Assembly: GCA_934667845.1 (NCBI GenBank)
Contig: CAKUMQ010000010.1
Coordinates: 1 to 64,000 of the forward strand
Direction of reading: 5' to 3'
DNA: 64,000 nt
DNA from: an uncultured Eubacteriales bacterium
GTDB lineage: Bacteria > Bacillota > Clostridia > Oscillospirales > Acutalibacteraceae
Part shown: piece after piece, positions 8,638 to 17,059 of the stretch
How positions within the stretch are numbered: the stretch's first letter is position 1
How the letters are laid out: every line of letters begins with the position of its first letter
Translations under genes and position numbers: made by a program
Notes under the pieces: generated by a model
What the model was told of the DNA's origin: nothing
What the model saw: only the letters and a program-made list of their open reading frames with translations
Database searches by the model: none

Positions 8638-9260
8638 GCCGTCACAATTCCTTTTTCGATTCCTTTCTTTCCCGCAATATCGTCCTGGTACAGGCTGTCG
8701 GCGTCTGCCCGATCATTCTGGCGGGCACTACGCTGCAAAACGGCGCGGCGCTTGCCGCCTGCACCCTCGCGGTGCTGCTGCCGGTCAGCCTGATTATGTC
8801 GCTGATCGGCGAACGCCTCGCCGCATGGCTGCGTCCGCCGCTGTATACCCTGCTGGCGTCCGGCCTCATGCTGGCGGCGGCATTTGTGCTCGACCGCTAT
8901 ATCTCCCAGAATGTCTATGCCCGGCTGTACATCTTTCTCCCGCTGATGGCGATCAACACACTGTTCACCTACCGGGCGGGCGGCTATTCCGTGCAGCATT
9001 CACCGGGACTTGCCCTGCTCGACGCGCTCGGCTCGGGGCTTGGCTTCGGGCTGGTCATCTGCATCGTGTCCGCCCTGCGGGAGGCGGCGGTATTCGGCAC
9101 GCTCTGGGGCATCGCCCTGCCCTTCCGCCACCGGGTCGCCGCCGCGGCGCTGCCGTTTGCGGGATTTCTGATCCTCGCCTTTATGGCTGCCGGTCTGCAA
9201 TGGTTCAAGGCGGCGCTGTCCCGTGCCGCCGACCGGGGAAGGAGGCATCCGCATGCGTGA
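8634..9260 (+). CDS. RnfE-like membrane subunit
   Basis: A 208-residue integral membrane protein with about six helices. The N-terminal SRNIVLVQAVGVCPIIL matches the NPVLVQxLGLCPLLA signature of RnfE/NqrD. A cysteine is retained in that half-helix, where the family binds an iron-sulfur centre shared with RnfA. AAAGGAGG lies 10 bases before ATG 8634. The last 8 bases overlap the A gene. The basic C-terminal tail (RAADRGRRHPHA) is likely cytosolic. Confidence 0.82.
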   Translation: MSRHNSFFDSFLSRNIVLVQAVGVCPIILAGTTLQNGAALAACTLAVLLPVSLIMSLIGERLAAWLRPPLYTLLASGLMLAAAFVLDRYISQNVYARLYIFLPLMAINTLFTYRAGGYSVQHSPGLALLDALGSGLGFGLVICIVSALREAAVFGTLWGIALPFRHRVAAAALPFAGFLILAFMAAGLQWFKAALSRAADRGRRHPHA

Positions 9261-9843
9261 TCTTCTGTGGTATCTGCTGGCGCTGGCGCTGGTGCAGAAC
9301 GCCGTGCTGTCCACCGGACTCGGCACCTCGGTCATTCTGCGCATGACCCGTCAGCCGCGCGACCTGACGCTCTACGGCGGGCTGCTCTGCGGCTTTTCCG
9401 TCCTCTCCACCCTGCTGTTTTATCCGCTCAAGCAGTTCTGGCTGTCCTCGCTCCCGTCGGCGCGGCTTTTCAGCCCCGTCGTTATCGTGGGGCTTGTGGT
9501 GCTTCTGTATCTGCTCACCGTGCTGATCCTGCGCCTGCGCGCGCCGCAGCTGTTAAGCCGGATCCAGCGCATCCTTTCGCTCGCGGCGTTCAACAATCTG
9601 CTGATCGGCCTGCTGCTGATCACAGAATTTTCAATGTCCACCAATCTGTGGGGCGCGATCGGCGCCGCGATCGGCGCAAGCCTCGGCTTTTTGCTGCTGT
9701 CCCGGCTGATCGCCGACGCCCTGCGGCGGGCGGACAATCCCGATATGCCTGCCGCCTTCAAGGGCTTCCCGATCGCCCTGCTCTATCTCGGGCTGCTCGC
9801 ACTGGCGCTTTCCGGCTTTACGCCGATGGTCAATCTGCTCTGA
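9253..9843 (+). CDS. RnfA-like membrane subunit
   Basis: A 196-residue paralogue of the E subunit with about six helices. The N-terminal LVQNAVLSTGLGTSVILR aligns with the NxVLxxxLGxCPFL signature of RnfA/NqrE, but the expected Cys of that half-helix is replaced (GLGTSV). In the known family this Cys ligates a membrane iron-sulfur cluster, so its loss here is notable. GGAGG precedes ATG 9253; an upstream in-frame ATG lies inside the E gene. No RnfG or RnfB gene follows. Confidence 0.75.
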   Translation: MRDLLWYLLALALVQNAVLSTGLGTSVILRMTRQPRDLTLYGGLLCGFSVLSTLLFYPLKQFWLSSLPSARLFSPVVIVGLVVLLYLLTVLILRLRAPQLLSRIQRILSLAAFNNLLIGLLLITEFSMSTNLWGAIGAAIGASLGFLLLSRLIADALRRADNPDMPAAFKGFPIALLYLGLLALALSGFTPMVNLL

Positions 9844-9871
9844 TCCGATCGTCTGACAGGAGGTCATCTCT

Positions 9872-11044
9872 ATGCGCAAAAAACTGCACCGCCGCCGCAG
9901 TCGGCAGATGTTCGGCAAACGCCGCCGTCCGGTCGGCAAGATCGTCGGCTGGGTATTGGCACTGGCTGTCGCGGGACTGGCGGGCTTTTACACCGTGTCG
10001 CTGCTGAACCGCACCCCCGCCGCCCCGGCTGATTCCGCCGTTTCCGCTCCCGAGAACCGTCCCGCGGAGACAACAACTGCCGCGCCGACGACAACGACCA
10101 CCGCGACAGAGCCGGACACCGCCGCCCGCCGCGCCGCCTTTTTGCCGCTTGCGCAGCTTAAAGACGCCGCCGCACGGCAGACCGCGCTGGACAGCCTCAA
10201 GCAACAGGGCTGCACCGCCGTCGTCTTTGATCTCAAGGGCGCCGACGGCGTGCTGCACTACGCCTTTGACGGCGAGTTGGCTCAAAAAGCCCGCACCGTC
10301 GCCGAGGATGCCCTGACGGCGGAGGAGCTGTCTGCCCTGCTCGCCGACTGTACGGCGCGCGGGCTGACCGCCGTTCCGCGGCTCTTCGCCTTTGAGGATG
10401 CCGCTGCGCCGACCCGCCTGAAAAGCGCACGCATCAACTGGTCGGGCGATAAATCGACGCTGTGGCTCGATGCCAAGGCGTCAAACGGCGGCAAGGCGTG
10501 GCTGAATCCCTATTCCGCCGACGCCCGCGCCTATCTGACCGAGCTTGCGGTCACGCTGAAGGACAGCGGCGTTACTGCCCTGCTGTTTGACGGCGTGTGC
10601 TTCCCGAAAAACACCTATCAGGCGTATTTCGGCACCGATGCGGAGACCGCCGACGGCTATGCCGGTGCGCTCACCACCTTTGTTACCGAGCTGAATAAGG
10701 CTCTGGGCGACCAGACCGAGCTGCTGCTTTCCGCGCCGCTCTCTGCCGTGCTCGGCGTCGATACGGCGGTCTACGGCGGCAATCCGCTCACCTTCGGCGC
10801 GGATGCGGTCTGCCCGCGCATTGACGACGCGGCGCTGACGGCGTTTGCCAAAACGCTGACGGCGGACGACAGCTCCGCCCCCGTGCCGACCGACAAAAAA
10901 GAGCTGCTCTCCCGTGCGCTGGCCGCCGTCACGACGCGGATCGAATTTGTCAAAGGGCAAAAGCCGCAGATCCAGCCGCAGCTCACGGCTGACCTCGCCG
11001 GTCTCCTGCCGTCCGGCAGCGCCTGCCTGATCGAAGCCGACTGA
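9872..11044 (+). CDS. Membrane-anchored hydrolase-like protein (DUF4015-like)
   Basis: A 390-residue protein: an Arg-rich cytosolic tail, one membrane helix (about 28-48), a Thr/Ala/Pro-rich linker (50-90) and an extracellular barrel-like domain. Features such as CTAVVFDLKGADGVLHYAFDG, WLNPYSADARAYLTELA and GVTALLFDGVCFP resemble the DUF4015 putative glycoside hydrolases, which belong to the TIM-barrel glycosidase superfamily. CAGGAGG precedes the ATG. It follows the Rnf-like genes by 28 bases and shares their terminator. It has RnfG-like topology but no flavin motif, so I do not call it RnfG. Substrate unknown. Confidence 0.6.
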   Translation: MRKKLHRRRSRQMFGKRRRPVGKIVGWVLALAVAGLAGFYTVSLLNRTPAAPADSAVSAPENRPAETTTAAPTTTTTATEPDTAARRAAFLPLAQLKDAAARQTALDSLKQQGCTAVVFDLKGADGVLHYAFDGELAQKARTVAEDALTAEELSALLADCTARGLTAVPRLFAFEDAAAPTRLKSARINWSGDKSTLWLDAKASNGGKAWLNPYSADARAYLTELAVTLKDSGVTALLFDGVCFPKNTYQAYFGTDAETADGYAGALTTFVTELNKALGDQTELLLSAPLSAVLGVDTAVYGGNPLTFGADAVCPRIDDAALTAFAKTLTADDSSAPVPTDKKELLSRALAAVTTRIEFVKGQKPQIQPQLTADLAGLLPSGSACLIEAD

Positions 11045-11063
11045 GCATATTTTTCTTCCCCAC

Positions 11064-11100
11064 GTCCCTGCCGCCTTTTTCGGGCGGCGGGGACTTTTTT
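11064..11100 (+). terminator. Terminator of the Rnf-like operon
   Basis: A 12-bp stem (GTCCCTGCCGCC with GGCGGCGGGGAC, one G-T pair) with a short T-rich loop, followed by six T. Confidence 0.9.
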
Positions 11101-11130
11101 CCGTATTCCCCCGTTCTTTTCGGGAAACAA

Positions 11131-11159
11131 TTGCTTTTCCGCGCGTTTCGTGGTATACT
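11131..11159 (+). promoter_or_regulatory. Promoter of the phosphonate operon
   Basis: TTGCTT, 17-nt spacer, TATACT preceded by GTGG; 35 bases before the CBS-protein start. No further promoter of this quality appears before 18663, so it may drive the whole 11.2-18.6 kb run. Confidence 0.75.
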
Positions 11160-11194
11160 GTCTGTGTTTATCGGGCAAAAAAGGAGTGGCGGCA

Positions 11195-11902
11195 ATGGCG
11201 GAGGAACGTGTCGAAGAATTTCTGGATCTCTACCGTCGGCTGGAATCGGCGGCGGAATCCGTCGTCGGCGACAACGGCCGCGGCAGTGCCGTATTCCGGC
11301 TCGAAAAGCATCCGGATTATCTGCGCTATGCGGATCAGCTGGACTGCATCCGCGAGATCCGCAATTTTTTGAGTCACGAGCCGAAGGTGGGCGGCAGCTA
11401 TGCCATCCTGCCCGGCGACGGCATCATGGCTTCGCTGCGGCAGATCTTACAGCTTGTCGAGGATCCGCCGCTCGTCTGCGACCGCATGACGCCGGTGGAG
11501 CGGCTGACCGTCGCCTCGCTTTCCGACCCGCTTCTGCCGCTGATGACCGAGATGGAGCGCCGCCACATCAGCCATGTGCCGATCTTATCGGACGGCTGCG
11601 TTGAGAGCGTGTTCAGCGTCGGCACCGTGTTTCAGGCGGCGATCGGCGGCGTGCGCTCGCTCGACGCCGGGACCACGGTCGGCGACCTTGCGCGCTGGCT
11701 GCCGCTTGACCGCCACATGGGGCAGGATTTCCGCTTTGTCGACCCGAAGCTGCGCCTGCGCAAGGCGCGGGAGCAGTTTGACAGCGCCTACAGCCGCAAT
11801 CGCAAGCTGAAACTCCTGCTCGTGACCGCGGGCGGACGGTCCGACCGCCCGCTTTTGGGCGTGCTGTCCCCCTATGACGTGTTGGATACCGACTCTCTCT
11901 GA
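11195..11902 (+). CDS. CBS-domain protein, first gene of the phosphonate operon
   Basis: A 235-residue soluble protein. Residues about 1-75 are a helical N-terminal region; the rest carries a CBS pair (MTPVERLTVASLSDPLLPLMTEMERRHISHVPI begins the first, the second ends LLLVTAG...LGVLSPYDVLDTD). CBS pairs usually sense adenine nucleotides. AAGGAG precedes ATG 11195. It is 25 bases upstream of the PEP mutase gene, so a role in gating the pathway with cellular energy state is possible but is only inferred from position. Confidence 0.7.
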   Translation: MAEERVEEFLDLYRRLESAAESVVGDNGRGSAVFRLEKHPDYLRYADQLDCIREIRNFLSHEPKVGGSYAILPGDGIMASLRQILQLVEDPPLVCDRMTPVERLTVASLSDPLLPLMTEMERRHISHVPILSDGCVESVFSVGTVFQAAIGGVRSLDAGTTVGDLARWLPLDRHMGQDFRFVDPKLRLRKAREQFDSAYSRNRKLKLLLVTAGGRSDRPLLGVLSPYDVLDTDSL

Positions 11903-11927
11903 ATCAAAAATGAGGAAGTGACCGTAT

Positions 11928-13238
11928 TTGAATAAGACCGTATACATCGCCATGTCGGCGGACATCATCCACTCCGGCCATATCCGGATCCTGGAGGCGG
12001 GCGCGGCATACGGCGATGTGATCGTCGGCGTGCTGACCGACGAAGCCATCGCCACCTATAAGCGGATGCCCATGCTCGATTATGAGACCCGCTGCTGCAT
12101 TTTTTCCAATATCAAGGGCGTGTCCCGCGTCGTGCGGCAGGACACACTGTCCTATGCCGCCAACCTGCGGGCGCTGCGCCCCGACTATGTGCTGCATGGC
12201 GACGACTGGAAAACCGGCGTGCAGAGCATGGTGCGGGCGGAGGTCATCACGCTGCTTCAGGAGTGGGGCGGCAGGCTGATCGAGGTGCCCTATACCAAGG
12301 GGCTGGATTCCGAGGAGCTGTCCCACCGTTATGCCGAGATGACCAACTCCCCCGACGCACGGCGGGCAAGACTGCGCCGCGCCCTGAAGCTGAAGCCTTT
12401 TATCCGCGCCATCGACGTGTCAAACGGCCTGACCGGGCTTATCGCCGAAAACACCCGTGTGACGGACGAAAAGACCGCGACGGTGCGGGAATTTGATGCC
12501 ATGTGGGTCAGCAGCCTCTGCGATTCCACGTTCAAGGGCAAGCCGGACATCGAACTTGTGGACAACAGCAGCCGTCTGCACACCATCGACGAGATCATGG
12601 AGGTCACAACAAAGCCGATCATTCTGGACGGCGACACCGGCGGCAAGCCGGAGCATTTCGCGTTCCATGTCCGCACGCTGGAGCGCATGGGCGTTTCCGC
12701 CATCATCGTCGAGGACAAGGTGGGGCTGAAAAAGAACTCGCTGTTCGGCACCGAGGTGCGGCAGGAGCTGGACGATCCCCACGCGTTCGGCGCGAAGCTG
12801 CGCGCCGGCAAGCAGGCGCAGACCTCCCGCGACTTTATGATCATCGCGCGGCTCGAAAGCCTGATCGCGGGCTACGGCATCGACGACGCGCTCTCCCGCG
12901 CCAAAATTTATCTCGAATACGGCGCGGACGGCATCATGATCCACAGCAAGGAGCCGTCCGGCGAGGATATTTTCGAATTTCTGCGGCAGTTCCGCCAGTT
13001 TGCGCCCGAGGTGCCAGTCGTGCTGGTGCCGACGACGTATAACCAGTTCACCGAGGAGGAGCTGCACGCCCACGGCGCAAATATTCTGATCCACGCAAAC
13101 CACCTGCTCCGCTCCGCCTATCCCGCCATGCAGCGCACCGCCGTCAGCATCCTGACTCACGGGCGCAGCAAGGAGGCAAGCGAGCAATACTGCATGCCGA
13201 TCAAGCAGGTGCTTGAGCTGATCCCGGGAGGCAAATGA
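11928..13238 (+). CDS. pepM: PEP mutase with N-terminal cytidylyltransferase domain
   Basis: A 436-residue fusion. Residues 1-135 are a TagD/GCT-type nucleotidyltransferase (HSGHIRILEAG is the HxGH motif; KRMPMLDYETR and HGDDW follow). Residues about 150-436 are a PEP mutase of the isocitrate lyase superfamily: IILDGDTGGKPEHF, AIIVEDKVGLKKNS (the EDKxxxKxNS signature separating mutases from lyases), MIIARLESLIAG and ADGIMIHSK. The mutase converts phosphoenolpyruvate to phosphonopyruvate, forming the C-P bond. Translation appears to start at TTG 11928 with GAGGAAG upstream; no in-frame ATG fits. It lies directly ahead of the decarboxylase gene, 1 base away, as expected since the mutase equilibrium favours PEP. 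Confidence 0.93.
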   Translation: MNKTVYIAMSADIIHSGHIRILEAGAAYGDVIVGVLTDEAIATYKRMPMLDYETRCCIFSNIKGVSRVVRQDTLSYAANLRALRPDYVLHGDDWKTGVQSMVRAEVITLLQEWGGRLIEVPYTKGLDSEELSHRYAEMTNSPDARRARLRRALKLKPFIRAIDVSNGLTGLIAENTRVTDEKTATVREFDAMWVSSLCDSTFKGKPDIELVDNSSRLHTIDEIMEVTTKPIILDGDTGGKPEHFAFHVRTLERMGVSAIIVEDKVGLKKNSLFGTEVRQELDDPHAFGAKLRAGKQAQTSRDFMIIARLESLIAGYGIDDALSRAKIYLEYGADGIMIHSKEPSGEDIFEFLRQFRQFAPEVPVVLVPTTYNQFTEEELHAHGANILIHANHLLRSAYPAMQRTAVSILTHGRSKEASEQYCMPIKQVLELIPGGK

Positions 13239-13239
13239 G

Positions 13240-14352
13240 ATGATCGAACCGAAACGCTTTTTAGACGGGCTGACCGCCCGCGGCTTTGCCTATTTCGCGG
13301 GCGTGCCGGATTCCCTGCTCAAGGAGCTGTGCGCCTGCCTGACCGAAAATGCCCCGCACCATGTGCTGACCGCGAATGAGGGCAACGCCGTTGCGGCGGC
13401 TGCCGGCTACTATATGGCGACCGGCCGGTGCGGCGTCGTGTATATGCAGAATTCCGGCATCGGCAACGCCGTCAATCCGCTGCTGTCGCTGGCGGATGAG
13501 CAGGTCTATGCCGTTCCCATGCTGCTGATCATCGGCTGGCGCGGCGAGCCGGGCGTACACGACGAGCCGCAGCACGTCACGCAGGGGCGGCTGACGCTGC
13601 CGCTTCTGGACACCATGGGCATCGCCTATGAAGTGCTGACCGACGAGTTTGAACCGGCGCTCGACCGCCTGATCGCGCGGATGCGCCGGGACAGCAAGCC
13701 GGTCGCGCTCGTGGTGCGCAAAAACGCGTTTGCCCCCTTTGCCCGCAAGGCAACGGCGCCCGCCTTCCCGCTGACGCGGGAGGAGGCGCTGTCCGTCGTG
13801 CTCGACGCGCTGCCGCCGCGCGCGGTCGTGGTATCCACGACCGGCAAGACCTCGCGCGAGCTGTTTGAGCTGCGGGAGCGGCGGGGCGAGGGTCACGGCC
13901 GCGATTTTCTCACGGTCGGCTCCATGGGACACACACTGTCCATTGCCTGCGGAATGGCGGCGGGCACCGATCGTCCCGTCTACTGCATCGACGGCGACGG
14001 TTCATTTCTGATGCATATGGGCTCTGCCGCCGTTTTCGGGCAGCATGCGCCCGATAATCTGCGCTATCTGCTGATCAACAACGGCGCGCACGAATCCGTC
14101 GGCGGCCAGCCGACCGACGCGCTCGCGGTCAACGTGCCGGAGATCCTCTCGGCGTGCGGCTTTTCGGTCGTCGAACCGGCGCGCACGGCAGAGGAGATCA
14201 CGGCGGGGCTTGCGGCGATCGCCGACAAGCCGCGCGGCGCGCTGATGCTGCTGACCCGTGTCGGCTCGCGGGCAGACCTCGGGCGGCCGACAACGACGCC
14301 CGCCGAAAACAAACGGGCACTGATGGCGACATTCGGCGCCGGGGAGGACTGA
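13240..14352 (+). CDS. ppd: Phosphonopyruvate decarboxylase
   Basis: A 370-residue thiamine-diphosphate enzyme that decarboxylates phosphonopyruvate to phosphonoacetaldehyde and so pulls the mutase reaction forward. It has GVPDSLLKELCA and TANEGNAVAAAAGYY (catalytic Glu) at the N-terminus, GEPGVHDEPQHVTQG in the middle and the ThDP/Mg motif CIDGDGSFLMHMGS...LLINNGAHESVGGQ near 250-285. GGGAGG precedes ATG 13240. Length and motifs match the family. It sits 1 base after pepM. Confidence 0.95.
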   Translation: MIEPKRFLDGLTARGFAYFAGVPDSLLKELCACLTENAPHHVLTANEGNAVAAAAGYYMATGRCGVVYMQNSGIGNAVNPLLSLADEQVYAVPMLLIIGWRGEPGVHDEPQHVTQGRLTLPLLDTMGIAYEVLTDEFEPALDRLIARMRRDSKPVALVVRKNAFAPFARKATAPAFPLTREEALSVVLDALPPRAVVVSTTGKTSRELFELRERRGEGHGRDFLTVGSMGHTLSIACGMAAGTDRPVYCIDGDGSFLMHMGSAAVFGQHAPDNLRYLLINNGAHESVGGQPTDALAVNVPEILSACGFSVVEPARTAEEITAGLAAIADKPRGALMLLTRVGSRADLGRPTTTPAENKRALMATFGAGED

Positions 14353-14356
14353 GCGC

Positions 14357-15073
14357 ATGAAAGCACTGATCTTCAATTCCGGTCTTGGCTCCCGTATGGG
14401 CGACAGCACCCGCAGCCATCCGAAATGCATGACCGAGCTGACCGGCGGGGAGACGATCCTGCACCGCCAGCTCCGGCTGCTGGCTGCCGCGGGGATCCGC
14501 GAGGTCGTGATCACGACCGGCCCGTTCCGGGAACAGCTTGCGGCGACCGCCGCGCAGTTTCCGTCGCTTACGGTGACGCTGATCGACAACCCGCGCTACC
14601 GCGAGACCAACTACATCTATTCGTTCCATCTGGCGCGGGCGGCGCTTGACGACGACCTGCTGATGCTGCACGGCGACCTTGTGTTCGACGAGACCCTGCT
14701 GCCCGCCGTGCTGGCTGACCCGAAAAAGGACATCTGCCTGTATGACCCCACCCGCCCGCTGCCCGAAAAGGACTTCAAGTGCCGCTTAGCGGACGGCGAG
14801 CTGCGCGAGGTATCCGTCAAACTGTCCGGCGACGGCTGCTATACCTTCCAACCGGTCTACAAGCTGTCCAAAGCGACGGCGGCGGCGTGGCTCGACCGCG
14901 TGGCGGAATTTGTCGCCGCGGGCGACACCGGCGTATATGCCGAAAATGCGCTCAACACGATCACGCCGTCTCTGCACATTCTCGCCCGCTCCTATGCCGG
15001 GCACATCCTCGATGAGGTGGACACCCCCGAGGATCTCCTGCATATTGATCAACAGCTGGAAAACGCCCACTGA
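14357..15073 (+). CDS. Sugar/phosphonate nucleotidyltransferase (LicC/MobA-like)
   Basis: A 238-residue Rossmann-like NTP transferase. The N-terminal ALIFNSGLGSRMGDSTRSHPKCMTEL carries the GxGxRM...PK signature of LicC/RmlA-type enzymes, and MLHGDLVFDE holds the metal-binding Asp. In this context it should activate the phosphonate, or the alcohol made from phosphonoacetaldehyde, as a CMP derivative, similar to 2-AEP cytidylyltransferase (PntC) or LicC. The operon thus has two candidate cytidylyltransferases, this one and the N-domain of PepM. It starts 4 bases after ppd. Confidence 0.8.
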   Translation: MKALIFNSGLGSRMGDSTRSHPKCMTELTGGETILHRQLRLLAAAGIREVVITTGPFREQLAATAAQFPSLTVTLIDNPRYRETNYIYSFHLARAALDDDLLMLHGDLVFDETLLPAVLADPKKDICLYDPTRPLPEKDFKCRLADGELREVSVKLSGDGCYTFQPVYKLSKATAAAWLDRVAEFVAAGDTGVYAENALNTITPSLHILARSYAGHILDEVDTPEDLLHIDQQLENAH

Positions 15074-15095
15074 ACGTGAAAAGGAGGCGGCACAT

Positions 15096-16205
15096 ATGCC
15101 GCAGGTATTGACATCACTCGACCGGCTGCTCCCGTGGCTGCAGGAACGCGGCATCGGGCGGCTGCTGGTAGTCAGTGACCCCATCGTTCGCAAGCTGCCC
15201 GTCCGGCAGGAGCTGAGCGCCCTGCCGCTGCCCTGCGTCTGGATCGACGAGGTGCGGCCGAATCCGCGCTATGAGGACATCTGCGCCGCAGTCTCCCTGT
15301 TCCGGCAGGAGGGCTGCGACGGCATACTGGCGGTCGGCGGCGGCAGCGCCATCGACACCGCTAAATGCATCAAGCTCTGGTGCCGTGAGACGCCGGGCGA
15401 GGTGCCGTTTCTGCGCCGCCCCTACGGCGACACCGGCATACCGCTCGCCGCCATTCCCACCACAGCCGGCACCGGCAGCGAGGCGACGCACTACGCCGTG
15501 ATCTATTACGAGGGCGTAAAACAGAGCGTCGCGCACAAAAGCCTGCGCCCCGACGCAGCGCTTTTGCTGCCGCCCCTGCTCGATACGCTGCCGCCGTATC
15601 AGAAAAAAGCCACGCTGTCAGACGCGCTTTGCCAGGCGATCGAATCCTTCTGGGCGCTGAGCGCGACCGAGGAGAGCCGCGCCTTTGCCTCAAGCGCCAT
15701 CCGGCGCATCCTCGCCCATAAGGACGCCTATCTCGCGGGCGACAGCGCCGTAAACGGCGAGATCCAGCAGGCGGCGTATGAGGCGGGCTGTGCCATCGAC
15801 ATCACCGCGACGACCGCCGCCCACGCGATGAGCTATAAGCTGACCTCACTGTACGGGCTGGCGCACGGTCACGCCGTCGGGCTGTGCATGACCGCGCTGT
15901 GGCCGTACATGTGCGCGCACACGCAGGACACGCGCCTGCCCGGCGGGCAGGCGGCGCAGCAGGCGGTATTTGACCGTCTGGCGACGCTGTTTGCGGCATC
16001 TGACGCGGCGGAGGCCGCCGCGCGCTATATCGCGTTTTTCGATTCGCTTGCGCTGCCTGAGCCGCCGCATGCGACCAATGCGGCGCTCGACCTGCTCGCC
16101 GCGTCGGTCAACCCCGAACGGCTGGGCAACAACCCCGTTTGGCTGTCCGAGGAGACGCTGCGGCAGCTCTACGTCCGCTGCGTCAACGGAACAGAACCGA
16201 CATAA
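15096..16205 (+). CDS. Iron-type alcohol dehydrogenase, probable phosphonoacetaldehyde reductase
   Basis: A 369-residue group III (Fe-dependent) alcohol dehydrogenase. It shows the NAD-binding GGGSAIDTAK near 89, IPTTAGTGSEAT near 123, and metal-ligand regions LSDALCQAIESFW, AHAMSYKLTSLYGLAHGHAVG. Enzymes of this type reduce phosphonoacetaldehyde to 2-hydroxyethylphosphonate in several phosphonate pathways. Clustering with PepM and Ppd, and the lack of an aminotransferase, support that assignment, but the substrate is inferred from context. AAAAGGAGG precedes ATG 15096. Confidence 0.85.
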   Translation: MPQVLTSLDRLLPWLQERGIGRLLVVSDPIVRKLPVRQELSALPLPCVWIDEVRPNPRYEDICAAVSLFRQEGCDGILAVGGGSAIDTAKCIKLWCRETPGEVPFLRRPYGDTGIPLAAIPTTAGTGSEATHYAVIYYEGVKQSVAHKSLRPDAALLLPPLLDTLPPYQKKATLSDALCQAIESFWALSATEESRAFASSAIRRILAHKDAYLAGDSAVNGEIQQAAYEAGCAIDITATTAAHAMSYKLTSLYGLAHGHAVGLCMTALWPYMCAHTQDTRLPGGQAAQQAVFDRLATLFAASDAAEAAARYIAFFDSLALPEPPHATNAALDLLAASVNPERLGNNPVWLSEETLRQLYVRCVNGTEPT

Positions 16206-16220
16206 CAGGAGGAACCCGCC

Positions 16221-17030
16221 ATGGCCGATGCGCCGTTTTCCCTCCGCGAGCTTCAGCTTGCGGAGCTTTCGATCCTGCGGGAGGTAGATGCGCTCTGCCG
16301 CCGCCACCACCTGACCTATTACCTCGGCGAAGGCTCGCTGCTCGGCGCCATCCGCCACCACGGCTTTATCCCGTGGGACGACGATCTCGACATCCTGATG
16401 CCCCGCGCCGACTATGAGCGCTTTCTCGCGCTGCGGGAGGAGCTGCCGTCGACGCTTGCGGTGCAGCACCACACAACGGTCAAACGCTACTGGTCGCCGA
16501 CCGCCAAGGTGCGGCTGCTGGACAACCGCCGGTTTGCGCAGCAGCACATCACCCATCTGACCGATCAGAACGGACCGTATATCGACATATTCCCGCTCGA
16601 CTCCGTTCCGGCGGAGGACAGCCCCGCGCAGAGGCGGCAGACCCGCCGTTTCCGCATCTATCGGGCGCTGCTGATGGGCAAGACCCGCGTGCGCCCGCTG
16701 AATAACGCCAAAAACATCCTGTGGCGGGTGCTGTCCCGCCCGTTTTCGCTGCGGTTTCTGTTTGACCGGCTCGACCGCTGCATGACGGCGTTATCTGCCC
16801 CCGGCGACGCCTTCTGCGTCAACAGCGGCAGCTATTATGACCGCCGGAAGGAGACCGCGCCGGTCAGCTGGTACGGCGAGCCGCGGCTCGTGCCCTTTGA
16901 GGACGGGGAATACCCCGTCCCGCAGGAGGCGGAACGGCTGCTGACCCGCATTTACGGCGATTACATGACCCCGCCGCCCGAGGCGGAGCGGGGCATCCAC
17001 CATTTTTTCGGGGACGGCGCCGCCGATTGA
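16221..17030 (+). CDS. LicD family phosphotransferase
   Basis: A 269-residue LicD protein. The nucleotidyltransferase-fold signature is clear: YYLGEGSLLGAIRHHGFIPWDDDLDILMPRADY, with the catalytic GS and DDD-x-D. LicD enzymes transfer phosphocholine-like groups from CDP carriers onto teichoic acids or glycans. Here the donor would be a CMP-phosphonate made by the preceding genes, so this is the likely step attaching the phosphonate to a surface polymer (inference from context). CAGGAGG precedes ATG 16221. It follows the reductase gene by 15 bases. Confidence 0.88.
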   Translation: MADAPFSLRELQLAELSILREVDALCRRHHLTYYLGEGSLLGAIRHHGFIPWDDDLDILMPRADYERFLALREELPSTLAVQHHTTVKRYWSPTAKVRLLDNRRFAQQHITHLTDQNGPYIDIFPLDSVPAEDSPAQRRQTRRFRIYRALLMGKTRVRPLNNAKNILWRVLSRPFSLRFLFDRLDRCMTALSAPGDAFCVNSGSYYDRRKETAPVSWYGEPRLVPFEDGEYPVPQEAERLLTRIYGDYMTPPPEAERGIHHFFGDGAAD

Positions 17031-17059
17031 CCGCCCGCCCGCCAAGTGAGGGATACACT

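Noticed and set aside
9872..11044. Membrane-anchored protein as a replacement RnfG
   Set aside because: Topology is similar, but no flavin-attachment motif is present and the extracellular part looks like a hydrolase barrel.
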